A DNA stretch of 35,570 nucleotides from Rhodospirillaceae bacterium (GTDB taxonomy: Bacteria > Pseudomonadota > Alphaproteobacteria > Rhodospirillales > Casp-alpha2), in assembly GCA_002686255.1 (NCBI GenBank), contig NZAZ01000079.1, positions 1 through 35,570 of the forward strand. Direction: 5' to 3'. Made by a program: the position numbers and the translations under genes. The notes under the pieces were generated by a model. That model made no database searches and was not told where the DNA came from. It was given only the letters and a program-made list of their open reading frames with translations. Positions within the stretch are counted from its first letter, which is position 1; every line of letters begins with the position of its first letter. Positions 15,958 through 25,730 of this stretch are shown piece by piece.

Positions 15958-17484
15958 ATGCCTTCGCTCAGAGAGGCGGCCGTCGCCGGCCAGTTCTATC
16001 CCGGCTCGGCGGCCGAACTGGAAGCCACGGTCCGCCATTTCCTCGACGGCGCCGGCCCGGCCGGCACTGAAAAAACCGCCGGCGCATCCGTCCCCAAGGC
16101 GGTCATCGCGCCGCACGCGGGATACGTCTATTCCGGGGCCGTCGCCGCCTCGGCCTATGCCCTGCTCCGGCCGGCGGCGGCGGTCATCAAGCGGGTGGTG
16201 CTGCTGGGCCCGTGCCACCGCGTCGCCGTTAATGGATTGGCGTTATCAGACGCCGACGCCTTCGCCACGCCCTTGGGCGATGTGCCGGTGGACAAGGAGG
16301 CGGCGGCGGGGATCCTGGAACTGCCCCAGGTCGAGGTCTTCGACGCCGCCCATACCCAAGAGCACAGCCTCGAAGTCCACCTGCCGTTCCTGCAAATTGT
16401 CCTCAACGATTTCGCCGTCGTCCCCCTGGTCGTCGGCGAAGCCCCGCCCGAGCAGGTCGCCGACGTGCTGGACGCGCTTTGGGGCGGGCCGGAGACCCTG
16501 ATCGTCGTCAGTTCGGACCTCAGCCACTTTCTCGATTACGACAGCGCCCAAAAGATCGATTCCGAGACCTGCCGGGCCATCGAGACCCTCGACCCGCAAG
16601 CGATTTCCCGCGACGGCGCCTGCGGCCGGTTCCCGGTCGGCGGGCTTCTGGAAATCGCCAAGCGCCGGGGCCTGACGGTGACGACCCTGGATGTGCGCAA
16701 TTCCGGCGACACCGCCGGCCCTAAGGACCGGGTCGTCGGCTACGGCTCGTGGATGTTTCAAGAGGCAAAAAAAAGCCCTTCGAAACGTACCGTCACCGTT
16801 ACCTGGAACAAGCCGGAGCGGAAAACCGAAGCCCCAGACGAGGTGAACGAAGGGGACGAAGTCGCCTTCGCCGCCGCCACCCGGACGCTCCTGGACCGGC
16901 ACGGGGAAGTCCTGTTGGCGCTGGCGGCGGCCTCGATCCAACATGGGCTCGAGCACGCCAAGGCCTTGCCCGCCGGGCCCGCCGATTGCGCCGCCGAGTT
17001 GGCCGAGCACGGCGCCAGCTTCGTCACCTTGCGGCGCGACGGCAAGCTTCGCGGCTGCATCGGTACCTCGGAGGCGCACCGGCCCCTGGTCGTCGACGTC
17101 TCCGATAATGGCTTCCGCGCCGCCTTCAAGGATCCCCGCTTCCCGGCCCTGAAGCCCGATGAGGTCCCGGGGCTCGAGGTTTCGGTTTCGGTCCTCAGCC
17201 GGCAAACGCCGATGGCGTTTTCCAGCGAAGCGGAATTCCTCGAACTCCTTCGCCCCGGCACCGACGGCCTGATCATCGAGGAGGGCAAGAAACGTGCCCT
17301 GTTCCTGCCCTCGGTATGGTCGCAACTAAGCGAGCCCCGGGTTTTCGTCGAACACCTGAAGGCCAAGGCCGGACTGCCCAAGGACCACTGGTCCGACACC
17401 TTCCATGCCCGGCGGTTCACGGCCCTGGAAATTTCCGCTGCCGACCTGGACGACCCGGCGTCGATCTGGGAAACCGCCGGCTGA
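15958..17484 (+). CDS. amrB: AmmeMemoRadiSam proteins B and A fused (MEMO1 domain + AMMECR1 domain)
   Basis: A 508-residue fusion. Residues ~1-270 are a Memo domain related to extradiol dioxygenases, with putative metal histidines H53 in IAPHAGYVYSG and H87 in LGPCHR, plus EHSLEVHLPFLQ and SSDLSHFLDYD. A linker of about 35 polar residues follows. Residues ~305-500 are an AMMECR1 domain with the conserved LRGCIGTSE (C367) and SVLSRQTPM. Bacterial Memo and AMMECR1 proteins occur with the radical SAM enzyme AmrS, here divergent at 14356; the joint reaction is unknown. AGGAG lies about 12 bases before the ATG. cysQ follows after 73 bases. Fusion of A and B supports a physical complex. Confidence 0.93.
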   Translation: MPSLREAAVAGQFYPGSAAELEATVRHFLDGAGPAGTEKTAGASVPKAVIAPHAGYVYSGAVAASAYALLRPAAAVIKRVVLLGPCHRVAVNGLALSDADAFATPLGDVPVDKEAAAGILELPQVEVFDAAHTQEHSLEVHLPFLQIVLNDFAVVPLVVGEAPPEQVADVLDALWGGPETLIVVSSDLSHFLDYDSAQKIDSETCRAIETLDPQAISRDGACGRFPVGGLLEIAKRRGLTVTTLDVRNSGDTAGPKDRVVGYGSWMFQEAKKSPSKRTVTVTWNKPERKTEAPDEVNEGDEVAFAAATRTLLDRHGEVLLALAAASIQHGLEHAKALPAGPADCAAELAEHGASFVTLRRDGKLRGCIGTSEAHRPLVVDVSDNGFRAAFKDPRFPALKPDEVPGLEVSVSVLSRQTPMAFSSEAEFLELLRPGTDGLIIEEGKKRALFLPSVWSQLSEPRVFVEHLKAKAGLPKDHWSDTFHARRFTALEISAADLDDPASIWETAG

Positions 17485-17557
17485 CGGACTTCCCCTGCCG
17501 GCAATTGACATCCGGCCCCGGCCCCGGGATCATGCCTCCCAACAAAGGAGAAAACGG

Positions 17558-18352
17558 GTGCTGAACATAACGTTGGACCTTCTGCAACGGATCGGCGACG
17601 TCGCCAAGCGGGCCGGCCGGGAGATCATGAAAATCTACGAGACCGACTTCGCGGTCGAGGAAAAAGCCGATTCGTCGCCGGTCACCGAGGCCGACAAGGC
17701 GGCGGAGGCGTTGATTATCAGCTCCATCCGCGAGGGCATCACCGACACGTTCCCGATCGTCGGCGAAGAATCCTTCGCCGCCGGCCAAGCGCCGGTGGTC
17801 GGGGACGCGCCCTTCTGGCTCGTCGATCCCCTCGACGGGACCAAGGAATTCGTCAACCGCAACGGCGAATTCACCGTCAACATCGCCATGATCGACGGCG
17901 GCCGGCCGGTGCTCGGCGTCATCCACGCGCCGGCGGCGAAGCGCACCTATTGGGGCGCCAAAATCGGCGTCTTCACCCAGGTCGGCGACGAGGAAAAACG
18001 GCTCATCCAGTGCCACGAAGCGCCGGTCAACGGGCTGGTGGCCATGGTCAGCCGCTCGCACCGGACGCCCGAGGTCGATACCTTCTTGGCCGATTACACC
18101 ATCGCCTCGGAAAACAGCGCCGGCAGCTCGTTGAAGTTCTGTCTCATCGCCGAGGGCTCGGCCGATATCTACCCCCGGCTCGGCCGCACCATGGAATGGG
18201 ATACCGCCGCCGGCCACGCCATCCTCCGGTTCGCCGGCGGCACCGTTCAGGACCTGGACGGCAACGACCTGCATTACGGTAAGCCGGGGTTCGAAAACCC
18301 CCACTTCGTCGCCAAGGGGCCCGGGGTTTCGGGGGCCGAAAAGTCCGGCTGA
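17558..18352 (+). CDS. cysQ: 3'(2'),5'-bisphosphate nucleotidase
   Basis: A 264-residue magnesium-dependent, lithium-sensitive phosphatase-type protein. CysQ removes the 3' phosphate from PAP (and PAPS), by-products of sulfate assimilation and of phosphopantetheinyl transfer. The metal motif is complete: E70-E71 in IVGEES, and D90, D93, G94, T95 in DPLDGTKEF. The C-terminal WDTAAGHAIL supplies the last metal aspartate. The start is a GTG with a perfect AAAGGAG at 17544-17550; the longer frame upstream overlaps the amr gene and is rejected. It is followed by tsaC after two bases, so the two are probably co-translated. Confidence 0.93.
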   Translation: MLNITLDLLQRIGDVAKRAGREIMKIYETDFAVEEKADSSPVTEADKAAEALIISSIREGITDTFPIVGEESFAAGQAPVVGDAPFWLVDPLDGTKEFVNRNGEFTVNIAMIDGGRPVLGVIHAPAAKRTYWGAKIGVFTQVGDEEKRLIQCHEAPVNGLVAMVSRSHRTPEVDTFLADYTIASENSAGSSLKFCLIAEGSADIYPRLGRTMEWDTAAGHAILRFAGGTVQDLDGNDLHYGKPGFENPHFVAKGPGVSGAEKSG

Positions 18353-18354
18353 CC

Positions 18355-19323
18355 GTGGCCGACCACCGAACCCCCATCGTCCCCCCCGACGCCGACAACA
18401 TTTCCGCCGCCGCCCGGCGTCTCCGCGAAGGCGGGCTTGTCGCCTTTGCCACCGAAACCGTCTATGGCCTCGGCGCCGACGCCACAAACGACAAGGCCGT
18501 CGCGGCTGTGTTCCAGGCCAAGGACCGGCCCCGGTTCAACCCGCTGATCGTCCACGTCAAGGACTCAAACGCAGCCCGCGCCGCCGTCCGCTTCAACCCG
18601 GCGGCCGAAACCCTGGCCGAGGCCTTCTGGCCCGGGGCCCTGACCATCGTGCTGCCGCGTTTGGACGACCGCATCGGGCTGCTGGTCAGCGCCGGGCTGG
18701 ATACCGTCGCCGTCCGCGTACCCAATCACCCGGTCGCCCAGGCGCTGCTGGCCGGGGCCGGAGTGCCGGTGGCGGCGCCGAGCGCCAACAAGGCCGGATG
18801 CATCAGCCCGACGGCGGCCGGCCACGTGGTGTTTTCCCTGCCCGGGCCCGGGGACGGCGGCCCGGACATGATCCTCGACGGCGGGCCATGCCCGGTCGGC
18901 GTCGAATCGACTGTCATCGACCTGTCCGGCTCCTCCCCGGTGCTGCTGCGGCCCGGCGGCGTGGCGGCGGAAGACATCGAAGCCGTTATCGGCCCCCTCG
19001 CCGCCCCAGGTGAGAATGAGGCAGCCAAATCACCCGGCATGCAGGAACGCCATTACGCGCCGGATCTGCCGCTGCGCCTCGACGCCGAGGAGCCCCATCC
19101 AGGCGAGGGATTCCTGGCCTTCGGCCCCGGGGCGCCGGAGGAGGCCATGAACCTGAGCCCCACCGGCGACCTGGAGGAAGCGGCGGCCAACCTGTTCGCC
19201 ATGATGCGCGCCCTCGACGGGCCGCCGTTCGAGGCCATCGCCGTGATGGCTGTGCCCGACCGGGGCCTCGGCCGGGCCATCAACGACCGGCTCAGGCGCG
19301 CCGTCGTGCCGGCGGACGGATAA
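18355..19323 (+). CDS. tsaC: L-threonylcarbamoyladenylate synthase (Sua5 type)
   Basis: A 322-residue enzyme making threonylcarbamoyl-AMP from threonine, bicarbonate and ATP, the first step of the universal t6A37 tRNA modification. The YrdC-like domain (1-205) shows GLVAFATETVYGLGADA, the KDRPRFNPL binding motif and APSANKAGCISPT. An additional C-terminal Sua5 domain (about 215-322) distinguishes it from the shorter TsaC; it begins after the SPGMQERHYAP linker. It starts with GTG two bases after the cysQ stop, without a clear ribosome binding site of its own, which suggests coupling. Confidence 0.94.
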   Translation: MADHRTPIVPPDADNISAAARRLREGGLVAFATETVYGLGADATNDKAVAAVFQAKDRPRFNPLIVHVKDSNAARAAVRFNPAAETLAEAFWPGALTIVLPRLDDRIGLLVSAGLDTVAVRVPNHPVAQALLAGAGVPVAAPSANKAGCISPTAAGHVVFSLPGPGDGGPDMILDGGPCPVGVESTVIDLSGSSPVLLRPGGVAAEDIEAVIGPLAAPGENEAAKSPGMQERHYAPDLPLRLDAEEPHPGEGFLAFGPGAPEEAMNLSPTGDLEEAAANLFAMMRALDGPPFEAIAVMAVPDRGLGRAINDRLRRAVVPADG

Positions 19324-19480
19324 CACGACGGAACCGGAAAGCGCGAAAACCAGCCCGGCGGCGACAAGGATTCCAGGTTCCCGAATCCAGGCGGTGGCGT
19401 TCATGGGTGATCCCCCCTATCCTCGCGTCACCTTGTCACGGTTGCCATGGCCGGCGCTGGCCGGAAATGTACCAAGAAAC

Positions 19481-20890
<1,410 letters not shown>

Positions 20891-20936
20891 GACCCGCCCG
20901 CCCCCAGGGGAGCACAAGAGGAGCGCCCGCGAGATG

Positions 20937-20968
20937 AAAAACGCCGCCGGGGCACCGGCGGCGTTTTG
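20937..20968 (+). terminator. Rho-independent terminator after the FAD dehydrogenase
   Basis: An 11-bp stem AACGCCGCCGG (20940-20950) / CCGGCGGCGTT (20955-20965) with loop GGCA, followed by TTGTCGTTTT. An A-run on the left flank may let it also stop the minus-strand cytochrome transcript. Confidence 0.88.
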
Positions 20969-21011
20969 TCGTTTTCACCGGATTCCAGGCGGGAACCCGG
21001 CCAAAAGAGGC

Positions 21012-21401
21012 CTATTTGAGCGACTTCAGATAGGTGATGACGTCGGCCCGTTGGTCTTTCTTTTTCAGCTTTAATGACATCGAAGAGGTTTTTTTACCTC
21101 GGCCTTTGGTGAATTTCTTCGGGTCGGCCAGGAATTCGCTCAAAAGTTTTTCGTCCCATGTCCAATCGGCGCCTTTCAGCCCCTTATATCTCTTGAAGCT
21201 GGTGGAACCGGCCTTGCGGCCCACAACGCCGAAAAGGTTCGGGCCGACCTTGTGCTTTCCGCCCTTATTGGCGGTATGGCAAGCCTTGCATTTTTTGAAA
21301 ACCTTGACGCCCTTGGCGGCATCGCCGGCGGCCATTGCCGAACCGCTTGCCAGGGCCATCGCGGCGGCCAGAGCCACGGCGATAAATTTTTCTTTTCTCA
21401 T
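21012..21401 (-). CDS. Periplasmic class I cytochrome c
   Basis: A 129-residue c-type cytochrome. A signal peptide (about 1-24: basic MRKEK, hydrophobic [13 protein letters not shown], cleavage after AMA) sends it to the periplasm. The heme is attached at C38 and C41, with H42 as first ligand (CKACH). [13 protein letters not shown] is the usual following loop, and M108 in SSMSLKL is the probable second ligand. The C-terminus [13 protein letters not shown] is the closing helix. Size and motifs match small c2/c552-type electron carriers. The mature protein is strongly basic. A good promoter lies at 21451-21479. It stands alone, so its partner oxidase or reductase is not shown. Confidence 0.92.
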   Translation of the reverse strand: MRKEKFIAVALAAAMALASGSAMAAGDAAKGVKVFKKCKACHTANKGGKHKVGPNLFGVVGRKAGSTSFKRYKGLKGADWTWDEKLLSEFLADPKKFTKGRGKKTSSMSLKLKKKDQRADVITYLKSLK

Positions 21402-21450
21402 GGAGGGGCCTCTCTTGAAAGACAGTGAATCTGCGAAAAAGTTGCGCCTT

Positions 21451-21479
21451 TATATATGAGGACGGCAAAGCCCTTGCAA
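21451..21479 (-). promoter_or_regulatory. Sigma-70-type promoter of the cytochrome c gene
   Basis: On minus, TTGCAA (21474-21479) and TATATA (21451-21456) are separated by exactly 17 bases. They lie about 50 bases before the cytochrome ATG at 21401. In 21480-21696, the rest of this gap, I see no gene. Confidence 0.7.
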
Positions 21480-21696
21480 CCATAAGAGTGGCCGAAAAGA
21501 GATTTAGTGAAATTATGATCGAAAAACCAGCCGCAGACCCCTTCTGCTGTGACGGATGGCACGGCATAAGTCCCTGATATGATTGTATATTATGGAACCC
21601 AAGCCGGTTTGGCGCTGACCTTAATCATACGGTCACGGGACAAATCCCTTTTCGTTACCGAGGCCATTACCCCTAAAAACAGGAGTTGTTAACCGT

Positions 21697-23142
21697 TTAA
21701 TACGGAAGACTGAGTTCATTCCAGATAGAGTATTCCTTGCGAAAGGCGCTGAGCGAATCCCAGACACGCTTGAAGTCCCGGTCGGCCTTCGCTTCATCCC
21801 GGGCGACCTCGGCCCAGGCCGTGTTCAGGGCTTCGAGGACTTCGCCGGGCCAGCGGCGGACTTCAACGCCTTGGGCTTGCAGCTTTTTCAAGGCCTGGAA
21901 CTGTCCCGCTTCCCCTGCCGCCAATCCGTATCGGATGTTATCGCCGCAAACGGCCTCGATCTGGGCCTTGGCGGACACCGGCAGCGACTGCCATTTCTTG
22001 AGGTTGATCATCAGCTCAAACAGCGTCGCCGGCTGGTGCCAGCCGGGAAAATAGTAATTCTTGGCCATGCGGTAGAGACCCAGTTTCAAATCAATGGCCG
22101 GCATCGAAACCTCCGCCGCATCGATGGCGCCGGATTCAAAGGCGACGAAGATGTCACCCGAGGCAAGCTGCGTCGTGGCGACGCCCAGCCTTTGCATGAC
22201 CTTGGCGCCAAGGCCGAAGAACCTCATTTTCAAACCTTTGAGGTCCTCGACGGTGCGAATGCGTTTGCGGAACCACCCCGATGCCTCGGGGGCAATCAGT
22301 CCGCAAAAGACGCTGTGAATGCCGTTGGCATGATAAATTTCCTCGAATTGTTCCTTGCCGCCGCCGAAATAAATCCATGCCAGGAATTCCTTTGCCGACG
22401 GCCCGAAGGGAACCGCGGCGAACAATTGCAGGGCCGGAATCTTGTTGCTCCAGAACCCGGGCGTGGAAAAGGCGGCGTCGATGGCCCCGGCGCGGACGGC
22501 ATCGAACATTTCCAAGGGCGGCACCAAGGCGCCGGGTTCGTAAAACTTGATTTCCAGCATGCCGTCCGAAACCCGCCAAATATCCCGATCAAGCCTTTTC
22601 GCAAGTGTCCCCAGTTGCGGCAGGGTGCTGGCGTAGGCGCTGGCCATTTTCAGGTACACGGTTTTCGGCCCGGCCGGCGGCGGGGTGTAGACCGGGGCGG
22701 GGGGCGCCTGAGGCGTTTCGGAATCGGCAAGAAACTCAGGGTTATCGGTCTTGAATTTTTCGGGCTTTTTGGTGGCGGTTTTCCCGGCGTCGGTAGTTTT
22801 TTCGGCACTCTTGCCGGTACCGGAAACCTTAGCCCCCGGTGGGGTTTCAGAGGCCGCACCAGAAAGTGCCCCAGATGTGGTAGGCACATCGACTTGTTCA
22901 GGGAAAGGGGGGTGCCTCTTGTTCTTTTCCGGTTTTTCGACCGCCTTTTCGGACAATCTTTCAGCCTGCCGCGACGCCGGGGGAAGTGTCTTTTCAGCCG
23001 CCGGCGGGATCGCCCTGGCTTTCGGCGAAATGCCGGGAGGAACCTCGCTCCCGACCGGGTTTAGTCTCGGCGCGACGACCGTTGCGCCGACGGCCACGCC
23101 GACAACGACGCCGATGACGATACCGATGATCGCGTTGCGCAC
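21697..23142 (-). CDS. Membrane-tethered TRAP-type (DctP family) solute-binding protein
   Basis: A 481-residue protein. A membrane helix at about 3-25 ([19 protein letters not shown]) is followed by a long Pro/Ala/Lys/Thr-rich linker (about 26-158). A DctP-type binding domain (about 160-481) has [59 protein letters not shown] and [19 protein letters not shown] binding proteins are normally free in the periplasm with a cleaved signal; a ~130-residue linker is unusual. No DctQ or DctM permease is in the window. The start is the GTG at 23140-23142. A longer frame to 23256 reads through the tRNA gene and is an artefact. The helix could still be a signal peptide, but no clean cleavage site is seen. 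Confidence 0.8.
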   Translation of the reverse strand: MRNAIIGIVIGVVVGVAVGATVVAPRLNPVGSEVPPGISPKARAIPPAAEKTLPPASRQAERLSEKAVEKPEKNKRHPPFPEQVDVPTTSGALSGAASETPPGAKVSGTGKSAEKTTDAGKTATKKPEKFKTDNPEFLADSETPQAPPAPVYTPPPAGPKTVYLKMASAYASTLPQLGTLAKRLDRDIWRVSDGMLEIKFYEPGALVPPLEMFDAVRAGAIDAAFSTPGFWSNKIPALQLFAAVPFGPSAKEFLAWIYFGGGKEQFEEIYHANGIHSVFCGLIAPEASGWFRKRIRTVEDLKGLKMRFFGLGAKVMQRLGVATTQLASGDIFVAFESGAIDAAEVSMPAIDLKLGLYRMAKNYYFPGWHQPATLFELMINLKKWQSLPVSAKAQIEAVCGDNIRYGLAAGEAGQFQALKKLQAQGVEVRRWPGEVLEALNTAWAEVARDEAKADRDFKRVWDSLSAFRKEYSIWNELSLPY

Positions 23143-23185
23143 CTCTTGCCCCCTGGTTTCCTCCGTGCCCACCGGGGTTTGGAAA

Positions 23186-23262
<77 letters not shown>

Positions 23263-23386
23263 ACAAATCCTTAAAAATGCTATTGGCTCAGGGATTAATC
23301 CCTTCGCCGCTGGCGGTTATAGCGCCCAGTAGTAGCGCGGGCAAGGAAAGGCGGGCAAGACCTTTCCCGGGGCCACGCCAGCAGCC

Positions 23387-24403
23387 TCAATAGGCGCGTT
23401 CGATGCAGAAATCGATAAGTTCGTTGAAAGCGCTTTTTTCCGTCCCGTTGGAGAAAATGCCAAGCGCGTCACGGGCGATGGCGCCATAGTGCCGGGCCCG
23501 TTCGACGGAATCTTCAAGGGCGTCGTGTTTTTCCATCAGGTGCAGGGCGTGTTCGAAATCGCCTTCGTTTTGATCAAGATCCTCCACCGTGCGGCGCCAA
23601 AACGCCCGGTCTTCGTCATCGCCGCGCCTGAACGACAGGATCACCGGAAGGCTCATCTTGCCTTCCTTGAAATCGTCGCCGATGGACTTTCCGAGCGTCG
23701 CCTGCTTGGCCGAATAATCGAGCACGTCATCGATCATCTGAAAGGCGATGCCGAGGTTCATGCCGAAGGAATCGAGCGCTTCCTCTTCGACCCGCGGCCG
23801 TGCGGCGACGACGGCGCCGATCTGGCAGGCGGCGGCGAACAATTGCGCCGTCTTCGACTGTATGACGTTCAAATAGGCCGTTTCGCTGGTTTCCGTGTCG
23901 TTGGCGGTGATCAACTGCATCACCTCGCCCTCGGCGATCACCGCCGAGGCGTTGGACAGAATCCCCAGCACTTCCAGCGATCCATCCTCCACCATCAACT
24001 CGAACGAGCGGCTGAACAGGAAATCGCCGACCAGGACGCTGGCTTTGTTGCCCCAAAGGGTATTGGCGGACGCCAAACCGCGCCTGAGGTCGCTTTCGTC
24101 GACCACGTCGTCGTGCAGCAGGGTGGCGGTATGGATGAACTCGACACAAGCGGCCAACGCCACATGGCGGGATCCGGAATAGCCGCACATGCGGGCCGAG
24201 GCGAGCGTCAGTATCGGGCGAAGCCGTTTGCCGCCGGCGGCGATGATATGCCCGGCCAATTGCGGGATCAATTTGACAGGGCTGTCCATGCGCTTGACGA
24301 TCAGCTCATTGACGGCCTTGAGGTCTTCGGCGACCAACTCACTTAGGGGGTCGAGCGAAGGCTTGCGGCCCCGGTCACCGTCCAGACTGACGACAATGCC
24401 CAA
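23387..24403 (-). CDS. ispB: Polyprenyl (octaprenyl/decaprenyl) diphosphate synthase
   Basis: A 338-residue trans-prenyltransferase that lengthens isoprenoid diphosphates to make the ubiquinone side chain. The first aspartate-rich motif is DDVVDESD (D98, D99, D102), preceded by FIHTATLLH. The second is IDDVLDY (D225, D226, D229). GGKRLRP, an isopentenyl diphosphate binding motif, lies at about 57-63. I prefer the TTG at 24401-24403 because CGGAGG lies seven bases upstream on minus; another TTG at 24442 lacks such a site. Chain length (C40 or C50) cannot be read with certainty. The upstream gene at 24539 is divergent. Confidence 0.93.
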   Translation of the reverse strand: MGIVVSLDGDRGRKPSLDPLSELVAEDLKAVNELIVKRMDSPVKLIPQLAGHIIAAGGKRLRPILTLASARMCGYSGSRHVALAACVEFIHTATLLHDDVVDESDLRRGLASANTLWGNKASVLVGDFLFSRSFELMVEDGSLEVLGILSNASAVIAEGEVMQLITANDTETSETAYLNVIQSKTAQLFAAACQIGAVVAARPRVEEEALDSFGMNLGIAFQMIDDVLDYSAKQATLGKSIGDDFKEGKMSLPVILSFRRGDDEDRAFWRRTVEDLDQNEGDFEHALHLMEKHDALEDSVERARHYGAIARDALGIFSNGTEKSAFNELIDFCIERAY

Positions 24404-24538
24404 CGTGAATCCTCCGAGGTTGCTTGACGCTTTGAGTGTCAAGTCCGAGCATAGGCCCGTGAATTAAGTGAATCATGAAACGGCACAGCCAAGGGGTCAA
24501 GCTCGTTGGCGTATCGGCAAAACAGGAGACCCTCGGCA

Positions 24539-24769
24539 ATGGAGGAATTGATGCGCACCAACGACCCGGTGTTGCTGTCTTGGCTGATTACCCGGCTGGC
24601 CGGGGAAAACATCGACGCCGTGGTGCTTGACGCCCACACAAGCGTCATGGAAGGCAGCATTTCGGCCATCCAGCGCCGGGTTATGGTCGTCTCCGAGGAT
24701 CTGGCCAGGGCACGGCAAGTTCTGGCCGAGGCCGAAATCATCCACACCGGCGGCCGCCCCGTTGCCTGA
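24539..24769 (+). CDS. DUF2007 domain protein
   Basis: A 76-residue protein of the DUF2007 family, seen in MEELMRTNDPVLLSWLITRL and the closing VSEDLARARQVLAEAEI. The fold resembles a small ferredoxin-like domain of unknown role (a putative signal-transducing protein). AGGAGA at 24524-24529 supports the ATG at 24539; the ATG at 24551 has GGAGGA ahead and is a second option. Its stop overlaps the start of the methyltransferase gene, so the pair is translationally coupled, an arrangement common in alphaproteobacteria next to ispB. Confidence 0.85.
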   Translation: MEELMRTNDPVLLSWLITRLAGENIDAVVLDAHTSVMEGSISAIQRRVMVVSEDLARARQVLAEAEIIHTGGRPVA

Positions 24770-25514
24770 GCCGGATTCCGGAATAAGCCGCGACAGACTC
24801 CTCGGCGGGCGGGTGACGATTCTGCAGCCGGCCGGCGGCTACCGCACCGCCATCGACCCGATATTGCTGGCTGCGGCGGTCCCCGCCCAGCCAGGAGAAA
24901 CGATCCTCGATGCGGGCTCCGGCACCGGCGCGGCGGCGTTGGCGTTGGCGGCGCGCATCGAAGGTGTCCACGTTGTCGGTCTTGACCTGGAGCCGGGCTT
25001 CATCGGACTGGCGGCAAAGAGCGCCGAAGAAAGCGGCTTGTCCCAATCCATCCGCTTCGTCGAAGGCGATTTGCTGTCGCCGCCCGCCGATTTGACTCCC
25101 GGCGGCTTCGATCATGTCATGGCCAATCCGCCTTATCTGGCGGCGGCAAGCGGCAACCCGTCCCCCGATGCGGCGAGGCGGGCGGCAACGGTCGAAAGCG
25201 GGGCCAGGCTCGACGATTGGCTGCGGTTTATCATGACCATGGCGCGGGCGGGCGGAACCGTCACCGTCATCCACCGTTACGACCGCAAGGACGAAGTAGT
25301 TGAAGGGCTGGCCAAAGGCGCCGGCGGGGCCAAGGTATTCCCCTTGTGGCCTAAAAAGGCCGGCGAAGGCGCCAAAAGGGTGATTATCCAGGCCCGAAAA
25401 GGGGAAGCCGGAAAAACCCGAATAGCCAAAGGTCTGGTCCTCCACAATGACGATGGAAGCTATACCCCCGAAGCCGAAGCCATCCTTCGTGATGCAGGGC
25501 CACTAACGCTTTAG
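24762..25514 (+). CDS. TrmN6-like tRNA1(Val) adenine-N6 methyltransferase
   Basis: A 250-residue SAM-dependent methyltransferase. Motif I is ILDAGSGTGAAALALAARI (48-66), the acidic end of strand 2 is VVGLDLEP, and the catalytic motif is ANPPYLAA (NPPY 122-125), typical of amino-methylating enzymes. The opening LLGGRVTILQPAGGYRTAID matches YfiC/TrmN6 proteins that make m6A37 in tRNA1(Val). The start is a TTG at 24762 inside the end of the DUF2007 gene; the ORF upstream overlaps that gene in another frame. The TAG stop (25512-25514) is provided by the first bases of the repeat element at 25512. Confidence 0.85.
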   Translation: MPEPDSGISRDRLLGGRVTILQPAGGYRTAIDPILLAAAVPAQPGETILDAGSGTGAAALALAARIEGVHVVGLDLEPGFIGLAAKSAEESGLSQSIRFVEGDLLSPPADLTPGGFDHVMANPPYLAAASGNPSPDAARRAATVESGARLDDWLRFIMTMARAGGTVTVIHRYDRKDEVVEGLAKGAGGAKVFPLWPKKAGEGAKRVIIQARKGEAGKTRIAKGLVLHNDDGSYTPEAEAILRDAGPLTL

Positions 25515-25681
25515 CAGGTTGCTGAAAAATCCACGATTTCGAGCAATCCCCCTTCGAGGCGGACCTTCGGTCCTCCTCAGGGTGAGGCATAGGGAAATAA
25601 AACTCCTCATCCTGAGCCGCGAGCGCAAGCGAGCGTGTCGAAGGATTGTTGCCGCAAATTCACTTTTTCAGCAGCCTGCTA
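25512..25681. repeat. 170-bp repeat element with inverted terminal repeats, copy B
   Basis: The ends TAGCAGGTTGCTGAAAAA (25512-25529) and TTTTTCAGCAGCCTGCTA (25664-25681) are inverted repeats with one mismatch. The left half contains CTCGAAGG-type and CCTCAGGGTGAGGCATA blocks and is the inverse of copy A at 1-96. The right half has a CTCATCCTGAG block and TCGAAGGATTG, similar to widespread intergenic repeats of Rhodospirillales. No ORF for a transposase is present. It looks like a non-autonomous mobile or REP-type element. Confidence 0.78.
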
Positions 25682-25730
25682 GGCGGCGTTGATTGCCGGG
25701 GTTGACCCGATTGTCTATGATTCCCCGGTG

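Noticed and set aside
19324..19404. Minus-strand ORF starting MNATAWIREPGILVAAGLVF with a GGGGGG-type leader
   Set aside because: Only its first ~27 residues lie outside tsaC; the rest is the tsaC complement. It may be a remnant or chance, and I cannot support it as a gene.
21514..21580. Short cysteine-containing ORF MIEKPAADPFCCDGWHGISP
   Set aside because: About 20 residues, no ribosome binding site, no conservation evidence.
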